The notes beneath the pieces are model-generated. The model saw only the letters and a program-made list of their open reading frames with translations, searched no databases and was not told the DNA's origin. This document shows, in pieces, positions 1 to 7,400 of a DNA stretch of 64,000 nucleotides (its first letter is position 1; every line of letters begins with the position of its first letter). The position numbers and the translations under genes are program-made. The DNA is taken from the NCBI RefSeq assembly GCF_016722965.1, contig NZ_JAEQNB010000006.1:62001-126000 (forward strand), in the 5' to 3' direction. This DNA comes from Tumebacillus amylolyticus (lineage in GTDB: Bacteria; Bacillota; Bacilli; Tumebacillales; Tumebacillaceae).

Positions 1-1086
1 GACTTCACTAAGAAAATCCGAGTGTTTTTATCAATCAACGAGCATGTAATGAATGAATATCTAACTCTTGCTCCATTGAAAGAATTCTTGCCTAATACAG
101 TCGGATGTTCTGACGAAGCCAACGATGCACGGCAAAGAATCCTAAAGCAACGCGAAGAACTAACCCGAATAGGTAAAAGCTACCCGATTCCAGACCTGTT
201 TGTTATCGAATTGAATGATGAAGAAATACAGAAAGTGTTTAATCGAAACCTTTTTATTGCAGTCCTTACCCACTTGTCGAACAAAGTAGATGGTCGTTCA
301 TTTCAAATCAAAGGGAGCAAGTCTATTGAGATCAATATCATCGAAGAGTTTTCACCGAAAAATTCCAAGGTGATTCACCACATCTTCGAGTATACATATG
401 GTCTTAAAGATAAGCACACATTTGAAAAAGTACAAATTGTAAGAAACGTTCTCTCACTCTATTTGTATGATAATTCGGCAGAAAAGCTTGATTCGATTCT
501 CACGAAGGTGCGACAAGATGTTGAGAGGCATTTCACACTATACATCAACGACACAATAAAAAAATTCCTGGATGAAACGAAAAATGAAATCAAAGAAGCT
601 CACAAATATGCGGGTGATATAAGAGGCGAAGCTGACAAGGTTACCACTAGCATCAATACCTCAATGCTTAGTCTACTTACCACTGTTTTTACAGGTGCTA
701 TTGCTCTGATCGGTAAATATGATCGTTGGGTTCTGATCGTTGCCTTCATACTTCATCTTGTGTATCTAAGCACATCTTATTACTTTAATAGCAATCAAAC
801 TCAACGTAGAAAAAATGATATTGACCGTACTTTCAATTCTTATAAAGCTGAATTCGTTAGTATCAGTGATGAAGAATGGGATAAAATTAAAGATATATAT
901 TACTCTCCAGCAGTTGATGCCCTCAGCACTATTCAAGATAGATATAAGTCAATAACGTTAATTCTTGTGGGGATAATGTCAGTGTTGGTATTATTGACGA
1001 TTTTGGCTCCTGCAAGTTTCTTCAAAAAAGATGATGGGTCAAAAAATAAACAAAATGGAATCGAATTCGTTCGAATTACTGTATGA
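1..1086 (+). CDS. membrane protein, 5'-partial, unknown function
   Basis: The reading frame is open to the left window edge, so the true start probably lies outside; a GTG at 22 would give 354 aa but has no convincing ribosome binding site. Counting from that GTG, residues 1-205 are soluble with a charged, probably coiled-coil stretch at about 150-205. Hydrophobic segments follow at about 213-231 and 236-255, then a cytoplasmic-looking loop and a third segment at about 310-333. I recognise no family. Codon use is AT-rich, like the CBASS genes that follow and unlike the rest of the window, and a strong terminator follows the stop. The position beside CBASS suggests a defence-island gene, but that is inference from neighbours only. 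Confidence 0.7.
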   Translation, partial: DFTKKIRVFLSINEHVMNEYLTLAPLKEFLPNTVGCSDEANDARQRILKQREELTRIGKSYPIPDLFVIELNDEEIQKVFNRNLFIAVLTHLSNKVDGRSFQIKGSKSIEINIIEEFSPKNSKVIHHIFEYTYGLKDKHTFEKVQIVRNVLSLYLYDNSAEKLDSILTKVRQDVERHFTLYINDTIKKFLDETKNEIKEAHKYAGDIRGEADKVTTSINTSMLSLLTTVFTGAIALIGKYDRWVLIVAFILHLVYLSTSYYFNSNQTQRRKNDIDRTFNSYKAEFVSISDEEWDKIKDIYYSPAVDALSTIQDRYKSITLILVGIMSVLVLLTILAPASFFKKDDGSKNKQNGIEFVRITV

Positions 1087-1087
1087 G

Positions 1088-1120
1088 AAAAGAGCCGATT
1101 AATTTTAGGGCTCTTTTTTT
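1088..1120 (+). terminator. intrinsic terminator
   Basis: The stem AAAGAGCC/GGCTCTTT is followed by a T-tract directly after the stop of the partial membrane protein gene. It separates that gene from the CBASS operon. Confidence 0.85.
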
Positions 1121-1448
1121 GTTCTCACCATGAAATACGAATTACCACACTAACCGAATTGCTACCTGTTAAAATATATATTCAATCGGTATTAAGCGCG
1201 TAGGAGTGCTACATCTAACAAGTGACTGCAAAAGTGTGACAACAATCGCGTGGTAAACTAATTAATAATACTTACCGATTTGTAAATTCCCCATATTGAT
1301 ACATAAGTGAAAATAGAGTTTTTGATTGCTTTGGCATCCTCCCATAATCGCCCAACCAAACCAAAGTTTGCGCGTATCCAAAGTGCTTAAACGCGTGTTA
1401 AGATTCAAACAGTTTCGGTAAACCAAACTGAATGGGGGGAACAAAGCC
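1121..1448. other. AT-rich intergenic region upstream of CBASS
   Basis: About 330 bases with no credible gene on either strand. It must hold the CBASS promoter. A weak candidate is TTGATT (1322) with CATAAT (1343), whose 15-base spacer is shorter than usual. A short inverted sequence CAAAGTTTG lies near 1361. The only clear site is the GGGGGGA ribosome binding site at 1434-1440, which fixes the TTG start of the next gene. Confidence 0.5.
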
Positions 1449-2567
1449 TTGAAACGTGATGTGTTTGACAACCTGCTTCACCGGATCGGCGGAAAGTTAC
1501 AAATATCCGACACTCAACGCGATTTAGCGAAAGGCCACTATGAAGCGGTTGGGCGGTGGCTCGCAGCAGACGAGAATCTCTACTCTGGTGCGGATATGCA
1601 AATCTACGCACAAGGCTCTTTGAGAATCGGTACCACGGTGAAGCCGATATCGGGGCAAGAGTTCGATCTCGACATTGTCTGTGAGTTTGATGCAAAATGG
1701 CGCGGAAAAGATTCCATCGAACTTCTTCGTGCTGTTGAACATCGACTTCGTATGAACAAGACTTACGCACCGATGGTCCAAGTGATGAAGCGTTGCGTTC
1801 GTTTGAATTACGCGAACGATTTTCACATGGATATTTTGCCTGCAGTTCCGGCAGATGACAGCGGCAACGGTTGCTTAAAGGTCCCAGACCGCAAGTTGAA
1901 GGATTGGAAAGACTCTAATCCGAAAGGCTACGCCGATTGGTTCGAGAAGGAAGCAGAGCGAATTCTCCAAGTTTTCATGGAGAAATCGGCTGAAATTGAG
2001 CCTTTTCCGGATGATGAGACGTTCGATTTCAAACCTCCGTTGAAACGCGCGGTCCAATTGATCAAGCGCTATCGTGACGTACACTTTGAGAGCGACTCCG
2101 AAAACGCCCCGATCTCCATCGTTTTGACAACCCTTGCAGCGCGTCATTATAAGGGTGATTCATCGGTTTATGGCACGATCATGTCCATTCTGAAGGAAAT
2201 CAAAGCAAGCATTCCCAAGAATGGTAAGCGTTTGATTGTACTTAATCCGAAAAATGAACGGGAAGATTTGAGCGAGCGTTGGGACGCTGAACCGGAGAAA
2301 TATCAACACTTTATCCGATTCATCGATCACTTCGAGGATACGTGGGCTCAGCTCAATGCGCAGCAGGGAATCTCTAACATCACAGACAGACTCAAGGCTA
2401 TGTTTGGGGAATCTGTGACTGAAGGTGCCTTGTTGGAACAGGCAGCTTACTTTGAAAAGGCACGTAAGAGCAATTTGCTCAAGGTATCTAATATAACTGG
2501 TGGTATCACCACTATTGGAGCGGGTTCCACATTCATCAAGGGGAATTCTTTCTATGGGGAAGAGTAA
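1449..2567 (+). CDS. CBASS CD-NTase (cGAS/DncV-like nucleotidyltransferase)
   Basis: The 372-aa protein is predicted to sense phage infection and make a cyclic oligonucleotide messenger. Seen: a nucleotidyltransferase GS motif (Gly56-Ser57 in GSLRIGTTV), metal-binding Asp73 and Asp75 in EFDLDIV, and a third carboxylate Asp128 in HMDILPA. The helical C-terminal half fits the OAS-like fold, and the C-terminus ends in FYGEE. The start is TTG, chosen because GGGGGGA lies 8 bases upstream. The E2-like gene overlaps its 3' end by 14 bases and a patatin effector follows, the order known for type II-short CBASS. The messenger cannot be read from the sequence; cyclic GMP-AMP is usual for patatin effectors, but this clade is not assigned here. 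Confidence 0.93.
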   Translation: MKRDVFDNLLHRIGGKLQISDTQRDLAKGHYEAVGRWLAADENLYSGADMQIYAQGSLRIGTTVKPISGQEFDLDIVCEFDAKWRGKDSIELLRAVEHRLRMNKTYAPMVQVMKRCVRLNYANDFHMDILPAVPADDSGNGCLKVPDRKLKDWKDSNPKGYADWFEKEAERILQVFMEKSAEIEPFPDDETFDFKPPLKRAVQLIKRYRDVHFESDSENAPISIVLTTLAARHYKGDSSVYGTIMSILKEIKASIPKNGKRLIVLNPKNEREDLSERWDAEPEKYQHFIRFIDHFEDTWAQLNAQQGISNITDRLKAMFGESVTEGALLEQAAYFEKARKSNLLKVSNITGGITTIGAGSTFIKGNSFYGEE

Positions 2568-3000
2568 AAAATTTCCTCGTGCGAAGTTCATCTCTTTGGC
2601 TCTTCAAGATATGGTGTTGAGGGCACGTTTTGCTTCGTTCAAGGTCGTACAACGTAGCCATCAACTCATCACCTGGGAGGGTGAAATCCAACCCACAGAT
2701 ATAAGCGAAATATATCGAGTGAAGATTGAATATTCACAAAAAGAATATGCGCCCAAGGTGTGGGTTGTGTCACCTCAACTGCGTAGCCGTGGAGATGATA
2801 AAATCCCTCACACGTATCCTGGGAAGCGACTATGCCTATACCTCCCACGAACTGGTGAGTGGTCGCGAGATCAACTCATCGCAGAAACGTTCGTTCCTTG
2901 GACGAGTCTTTGGTTGTACTACTACGAAATGTGGCACGCCACCGGGCAATGGCTTGGTGGCGGCGTCCACCATGAAGGAGGGGAAAAATCAGATGCGTAA
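2554..3000 (+). CDS. CBASS E2-like conjugating protein
   Basis: A 148-aa protein of the bacterial E2-like family that accompanies CD-NTases. Seen: HTYPGKRLCLYLP with the likely catalytic Cys94, followed by a Trp/Tyr-rich helix (WTSLWLYYYEMW) and a GGG-x-HH tail, all typical of the family. No E1 (ThiF-like) or JAB domain is encoded beside it, which places the operon in the type II-short class. The start is ATG 2554, with AAGGGGA 9 bases upstream inside the end of the CD-NTase gene. It overlaps the CD-NTase by 14 bases and the patatin gene by 8, so translation is probably coupled. The family role is to prime or regulate the CD-NTase; the exact chemistry here is inferred. Confidence 0.88.
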   Translation: MGKSKKFPRAKFISLALQDMVLRARFASFKVVQRSHQLITWEGEIQPTDISEIYRVKIEYSQKEYAPKVWVVSPQLRSRGDDKIPHTYPGKRLCLYLPRTGEWSRDQLIAETFVPWTSLWLYYYEMWHATGQWLGGGVHHEGGEKSDA

Positions 3001-3973
3001 GATTTTGGCAATTGATGGCGGCGGGATCAAAGGGGTGTTTCCCGCCTCCTTTCTCGCATCACTCGAAGAGAAAATTGGTCAGAACATCGGAGACTACTTT
3101 GACCTGATCGTTGGTACCTCAACTGGCGGTATCATCGCATTAGGGCTTGGACTCGGTATGTCAGCTCAGGAACTCTTGACGTTTTACGAGCAAAAGGGTC
3201 CTGGAATTTTTAGCAAAGAAACTCGTCGAGGTTGGCTTAGTCGCGCAAAGAAATCCAAATATGATCCGCAGGCATTGCAAAATGCGCTGATCGAAAGCTT
3301 CGGTGACCAGCTGTTGGGTGAGTGCAAAACTCGAGTCGTGGTACCATCTCAGAATCTGATCGATGGTAAAATTCACATTTACAAGACAGCTCATCATAAG
3401 CGATTTGTTACTGATTACAAGGAAAAAGTGGTTACTGCAGCTATGGCAACTACTGCTGCGCCACTCTTTTTCCCGGCTCATGTGTCAGAAACTGGAGTAC
3501 CCATGGTCGATGGAGGTCTTGGCGCAAACAATCCTGTTGGTTTGGCGGTTGTCGAGGCGATTGGTGTCTTGGGGTGGGATGCATCTGACTTACGCGTCCT
3601 TAGCCTAGGATGCACCTCAGAACCTTTTGTTGTCGATTACAAAAGTTCTGGTTTAACAACGTGGGTCAACAATATCGCCATAATCAACACTTTCATGACA
3701 GCGCAATCTTTCCATTCTTTGGGGACCGCGATGTTGCTTGCAGGGAGAGATAATGTAGTCCGCATTTCTCCAACCGTTCCCAAGGACAAGTTTAAACTTG
3801 ATGGCGTCGAGGGAATACAAGAGTTGAAGGCGTTGGGTGTATCGGAAGCCCGCGAGCAATTTCCTCTGTTAAGTGGTACATTCTTCCAAAGCAAGGCGGA
3901 ACCGTTCGAGCCGCTTTATTCTCTTCAAACCGACGAAACAATTACCGACCTGATCGGACTCATTCGTAGGTAA
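2993..3973 (+). CDS. capV: CBASS effector, patatin-like phospholipase
   Basis: A 326-aa patatin-family lipase, the effector that degrades membrane phospholipids when bound by the CBASS nucleotide messenger. Seen: the oxyanion-hole motif DGGGIKG (residues 8-14), the nucleophile elbow GTSTG with Ser43, and the catalytic Asp173 in MVDGGLGANNP, so the Ser-Asp dyad is intact. The start is ATG 2993, preceded by GGAGGGG at 8 bases; a longer frame upstream exists only because the E2 gene is read in another frame. It is the last gene of the operon and is followed by a strong terminator. CapV is the name used for patatin effectors of CBASS; the assignment rests on motif and context. Confidence 0.92.
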   Translation: MRKILAIDGGGIKGVFPASFLASLEEKIGQNIGDYFDLIVGTSTGGIIALGLGLGMSAQELLTFYEQKGPGIFSKETRRGWLSRAKKSKYDPQALQNALIESFGDQLLGECKTRVVVPSQNLIDGKIHIYKTAHHKRFVTDYKEKVVTAAMATTAAPLFFPAHVSETGVPMVDGGLGANNPVGLAVVEAIGVLGWDASDLRVLSLGCTSEPFVVDYKSSGLTTWVNNIAIINTFMTAQSFHSLGTAMLLAGRDNVVRISPTVPKDKFKLDGVEGIQELKALGVSEAREQFPLLSGTFFQSKAEPFEPLYSLQTDETITDLIGLIRR

Positions 3974-4009
3974 GTGCATCCAGCAACAACAATACGGTAT
4001 GCTGATGTA

Positions 4010-4046
4010 AAAAGATCGCTTTGATTCAAAGCGATCTTTTAGTTTT
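4010..4046 (+). terminator. CBASS operon terminator
   Basis: A perfect 13-bp stem (AAAAGATCGCTTT and its complement) with a 5-base loop, followed by a T-rich run. Confidence 0.85.
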
Positions 4047-4192
4047 ATCGAATGCAGTTGAATCGTCTTGTTTCAGACTTCAAAACAAATGTTTACATAT
4101 CAATAAAATTGTGGAGGATCGTTCGTATTGTCTCATATATAGTGAAAGCATGTCTCGTATTTTCTGACATCTATCCTTGATCTAATGCGAGT

Positions 4193-4582
4193 TCAGAGAA
4201 CCATCTGATACAACGCTTCGGCGATGAAACGCAACGGCACGAGGATGCGGTCGTTTTTCTGAAGGGGTGCCGCATCGAGGTCGTAATACTCGTCATTGAC
4301 TTTGCCGATGGAGGAGCCGACCTTCAATTGAATCGTCGTATCGCCCTGTACGGCCGTTACGGTTTGCGTCGCTTCCTTCCATTGAACCTGCCCGCCCAAC
4401 GCTTCGAAGATCGCGCGCACTGGTACCATCGTCCGGTCGTGGATCACCTCCGGTTGTGGGTCGAACACGACTGCTTTGCCCTCAAGCGTCACGGCGATGT
4501 TCCCTTCACTTGCTCCTACAGGCTGCGCTGCCCCGACGACGAACACCGAAGCGACGAGAACAGCCATCCATCTTTTTTTCAT
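4193..4582 (-). pseudogene. copper amine oxidase N-terminal (stalk) domain protein, 3'-truncated
   Basis: A 129-aa secreted protein with a signal peptide at about 1-25 and one stalk domain (Cu_amine_oxidN1 type): repeated hydrophobic strands, VPVRAIFEALGGQVQW and VPLRFIAEAL. The family normally runs on through a second 'G-x-x-V-x-W' strand after FIAEAL; here the frame reads YQMVL and stops, so roughly the last 14 residues of the domain are missing. The break is next to the AT-rich CBASS island, which suggests that the island replaced the 3' end. A GGAGGTG ribosome binding site precedes the ATG. It may still make a folded or partly folded exported protein. Confidence 0.7.
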
Positions 4583-4941
4583 CTTCGCACCTCCACGTAA
4601 AAAGGAGTATTCGTCGGAATTTCACCTCAACCTCCACATACATATAATACTGCCGTTCCACGGGCATCAGCCCGAAATTGGGCGGGCGAATCTCTTGTGC
4701 GGGCGTCACCATACCAGGGCATGCGCATAGGATATAGGGACAGATGACCCATTTACCTTACACAATCAAACAGGGTCGTGCAGACGTCGGAAGCCTATGT
4801 GAGAGTTCTACGCACACAAGGCGAATGCCCCGCATAGTGATGGTACTACTTGCGGCATCGGCCTATTTCACACGACGTCGCAACGTGACAGAATCACCCG
4901 AATGGCCTGCACGTTCTGTTAACCTAAGAGGAGGTAGCGAG
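4583..4941. other. intergenic region upstream of cotE
   Basis: About 360 bases between the divergent stalk-domain gene and cotE. The cotE reading frame happens to stay open back to 4744, but this part has no ribosome binding site and does not resemble CotE. It is better read as the long leader and promoter region of cotE, with one candidate mother-cell promoter (entered separately). Confidence 0.5.
4708..4734 (+). promoter_or_regulatory. candidate SigK-type promoter for cotE
   Basis: CATAGGATA at 4726-4734 fits the SigmaK -10 consensus CATANNNTA exactly, with AC at 4708-4709 at 16-base spacing. cotE is known to be transcribed by SigE and SigK in Bacillus. The site lies about 200 bases before the gene, so it is only a candidate. 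Confidence 0.4.
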
Positions 4942-5475
4942 ATGAGCACTGAGAAAGACTATCGCGCCCGGGAGATCATTACCAACGCGGTCTGCGGCAA
5001 AGGCAGCAAATACTCCCAGACCACCTTCACAATCTTTCCGGGGAACCGTCCTACCACCATTGGTGGCTGCTGGGTGATGAACCATACCTTTGAGGCTCAG
5101 CTGGTGGGGGACGCCGTCGAAGTGGTCGGCAACTTTGATATCAACGTTTGGTACTCGTACGACGGCAACAGCGAGACGGCAATCGCCAAGGACACCGTTT
5201 CCTACAGCGAATCGATCCCGCTGCGTGACCTCGACCCGCACTGCACCCGCGACGGACTGCGTGTGAGCGCAAAAGCGGTTCAACAACCGAACTGCCTCGA
5301 CGCCAACGTCGTTGACAACGGCAGCGAGATCTTGGTCCGCGTAGAGAAAGAACTGTACGTCGAAATCATCGGCCAAACGAAAGTTTGGGTACTCACCGTT
5401 GATGCGCCGAACTTCAAAGACGTGGAAGACGACGGCGAAGACGATGTGTACGAAGAAGACGATTTCGAAGACTGA
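4942..5475 (+). CDS. cotE: outer spore coat morphogenetic protein CotE
   Basis: A 177-aa protein that builds the outer coat layer of the endospore. It is recognised by the CotE pattern along its whole length: REIITNAVCGKG near the N-terminus, GGCWVMNHTFEA, the VGNFDINVWYSYDGN block, VQQPNCLDA and VEKELYVEIIGQTKVWV, then an acidic tail rich in Asp/Glu (about 160-177). Its length matches the family (about 180 aa). The start is ATG 4942 behind AAGAGGAGG. It is followed by its own terminator and then by a cluster of YheC/YheD-type spore genes, so the region looks like a coat-assembly neighbourhood expressed in the mother cell. Confidence 0.95.
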   Translation: MSTEKDYRAREIITNAVCGKGSKYSQTTFTIFPGNRPTTIGGCWVMNHTFEAQLVGDAVEVVGNFDINVWYSYDGNSETAIAKDTVSYSESIPLRDLDPHCTRDGLRVSAKAVQQPNCLDANVVDNGSEILVRVEKELYVEIIGQTKVWVLTVDAPNFKDVEDDGEDDVYEEDDFED

Positions 5476-5479
5476 TCGG

Positions 5480-5510
5480 GCGACGCCTTGCGCGTCGTCT
5501 TATTTTTTTG
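5480..5510 (+). terminator. cotE terminator
   Basis: The stem CGACGC/GCGTCG directly after the cotE stop is followed by a run of seven T. Confidence 0.8.
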
Positions 5511-5516
5511 CTCGGA

Positions 5517-5545
5517 ACAGGGACAACCGTCTGCCTCATACCCTA
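5517..5545 (+). promoter_or_regulatory. candidate SigK-type promoter
   Basis: CATACCCTA at 5537-5545 matches CATANNNTA; AC lies at 5517-5518 (18-base spacing, one longer than ideal). It is about 30 bases before the next gene, between cotE and the YheC/YheD cluster, so late mother-cell expression is plausible. Confidence 0.45.
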
Positions 5546-5574
5546 ATGGCAACGGATAGGGAAGGAGGAGACGC

Positions 5575-5865
5575 ATGAACCCGTTTGTTCCCGAACAACG
5601 ACGTTCGAAACAGAGCGCGAAAAAACGGCGCGGCCCTTCGCAAGCCTCCTTGCAAGCGCCTACGCCGTTACCTACCCCCACACTCTCTCCAGACCTCAAA
5701 CGCGCATCTGTCCACTTCGACCTGACCGATCCGGACCAACTGCTGCTGTATCTTTTGGTCAGCCGTGTTCTCACAGGACGCAAGCTTCGCCGCACGATCA
5801 CAGACTACGACCTCAACCAGATCAAACGCGAGGTCGAACGCTTGGAAGAGCGTTTGCAATACTAA
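5575..5865 (+). CDS. small basic protein of unknown function
   Basis: A 96-aa protein. The first 40 residues are basic and rich in Pro/Ser/Thr, so probably disordered. From about 45 it becomes ordered: FDLTDPDQLLLYLLVSRVLTG, then a charged helix ending in LKREVERLEERLQY-like sequence. There is no signal peptide. GGAAGGAGGAG precedes the ATG. It sits between cotE and the YheC/YheD cluster, behind a candidate SigK promoter and before a terminator, which suggests a spore-related job. I recognise no family. Confidence 0.8.
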   Translation: MNPFVPEQRRSKQSAKKRRGPSQASLQAPTPLPTPTLSPDLKRASVHFDLTDPDQLLLYLLVSRVLTGRKLRRTITDYDLNQIKREVERLEERLQY

Positions 5866-5869
5866 TCGA

Positions 5870-5895
5870 CCCGATCTCTGCATCGGGTTTTTTCT
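5870..5895 (+). terminator. intrinsic terminator
   Basis: The hairpin CCCGAT/ATCGGG with a T6 tract lies between the 96-aa gene and the first YheC/YheD gene; the GGAGGGG ribosome binding site follows at once. The cluster therefore has its own promoter or relies on read-through. Confidence 0.8.
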
Positions 5896-5912
5896 TTCCG
5901 GAGGGGATTCTC

Positions 5913-7370
5913 GTGTCCCAGAGACCACTTGGTATGACGTGCATTCAGGCGTGGCCCGGTACGCAGGAAAAACTCTTGAGCCTGCCGGGGGAGTGGCATG
6001 AACACTTGAAGTTGCATACACAAAACCGTCGCGATGAAATCACCATCCGCTGTGGAAACCGCGAAACGGTGGCGGAAGTGGTGTTCACCGACGAGGAGGA
6101 CGTGCAAGCGACGGACGCTTTGCGGGTGGAGCTTTTGTTGCCCAAAGGCAAGATCGCGGTGAAAGCGCTCGACGGTGTCTTGCACTTCGGACCGTTTGTC
6201 GGGCTGTATTGTGCGCCGTCGGAGCATCCGGGGAAGCCGTTCGGGGGGCTTACGTCGCTGTTTCGCGACATGATGCCGCTCGCCGACGAGCTCGGCGTGT
6301 CGCTCTACGTGTTCACACCGGGCGATGCGCGTTGGAAGGAAGGGTGGGTGAACGCTTCCATCTACAACCGGCAGACGAAGCAGTGGCAAAAAGTCAAACG
6401 CCCGCTGCCCGACCTCGTGCTGCCGAAAATTCTCGGCACACCGCCCGCTTGGCGAGAAGAAGTCCTGCATGACACCAAGCAGTTCCACCATCTCGTCACG
6501 CACGGCACGTTCAACGATGCGACGGGCAACAAATGGACGGTGCATCAACAGCTTGAAAAAAACCCCGCCGTGACGCGTTGGCTCCCGGAGACGCATCGCA
6601 TCACACAGCCGGGAGATGTGGAAGCGATGCTCTTGCGCCACGGCTCCGTCTACATCAAACCCGCTTTCGGCACGCAAGGGATGATGATCTACAAACTGGA
6701 TCTGCTCAAAAGCGAAGATCCGGCGCAAGCGAAATCAACTCCTTCGCAAACGACTGCCCGTTCGGTCGAGCGGCCTCCCGCAGGCAATCACGTCCTCGTC
6801 CAACACCGCTCGAAATCCAAATCCCTGCACCGTCGCTTCCACTTCGCAAGCCCCGCCCTGCGCACGTTCCTCAAAAAACACTTCCTCGCCAAGCGCACGT
6901 TTCTCGTCCAGCAGACCCTGCCTCTGCTTACGTTGCGCGGAGGTCGCCCGGTCGACTTCCGGTGGCTGATGCAAAAAGACGGCACCGATACGTGGAGAGT
7001 CACGGCCCGCGTCGCCCGCGTCGGTGCGGCGAATCGCTTGACGACCAACTTGCACACCGGCGGCGCTGCGGTACTGGCAGAGACGCTTTTGCAAAAAAAC
7101 GGCTGGCCGGACCTCAAGTCCCGCCGCCGTCTGCTCCAAGACCTCGACGACGCCGCCCTTGCGATCTGCCAAACGCTTGAAACAAACACCGGTCGCATCG
7201 GCGAACTCGGGCTCGATTTCGGCATTTCAAAGCTTGGGGAAGTCTATCTGATCGAAGTCAACCCCCGTCCCGGACGGCAGATGTTGCTCGACACATCGCC
7301 CGACCTGCGGCGATTGTCACTTCTCCGCAACCTTGAATATGCTAAGAGCACTACAGGGTATCAGCCCTGA
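5913..7370 (+). CDS. YheC/YheD-family ATP-grasp spore protein (paralogue 1)
   Basis: A 485-aa two-domain protein: a strand-rich N-terminal domain (about 1-100) and an ATP-grasp domain (about 110-475). ATP-grasp features seen: glycine-rich loop KPAFGTQGMMIYKL, VDFRWLMQKDG, and the Mg-binding end GELGLDFG...YLIEVNPRPGR with Asp and Glu/Asn. The family includes the Bacillus YheC/YheD endospore coat-associated proteins; ATP-grasp enzymes usually join a carboxylate to an amine. The substrate is unknown. The start is GTG 5913 behind GGAGGGG. It is the first of five adjacent genes of related design, separated by 30 bases or overlapping by 4, so they look like one operon. Confidence 0.85.
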   Translation: MSQRPLGMTCIQAWPGTQEKLLSLPGEWHEHLKLHTQNRRDEITIRCGNRETVAEVVFTDEEDVQATDALRVELLLPKGKIAVKALDGVLHFGPFVGLYCAPSEHPGKPFGGLTSLFRDMMPLADELGVSLYVFTPGDARWKEGWVNASIYNRQTKQWQKVKRPLPDLVLPKILGTPPAWREEVLHDTKQFHHLVTHGTFNDATGNKWTVHQQLEKNPAVTRWLPETHRITQPGDVEAMLLRHGSVYIKPAFGTQGMMIYKLDLLKSEDPAQAKSTPSQTTARSVERPPAGNHVLVQHRSKSKSLHRRFHFASPALRTFLKKHFLAKRTFLVQQTLPLLTLRGGRPVDFRWLMQKDGTDTWRVTARVARVGAANRLTTNLHTGGAAVLAETLLQKNGWPDLKSRRRLLQDLDDAALAICQTLETNTGRIGELGLDFGISKLGEVYLIEVNPRPGRQMLLDTSPDLRRLSLLRNLEYAKSTTGYQP

Positions 7371-7400
7371 AAGTGACAAGCACAAGAGGAGGGACGGGAG

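Noticed and set aside
2726-2992. An 89-codon extension of the patatin frame
   Set aside because: It lies fully inside the E2-like gene in another frame, and GGAGGGG marks the start at 2993.
4744-4941. An open extension of the cotE frame back to 4744 (66 extra codons)
   Set aside because: No ribosome binding site, no CotE similarity, and a good AAGAGGAGG lies just before ATG 4942.
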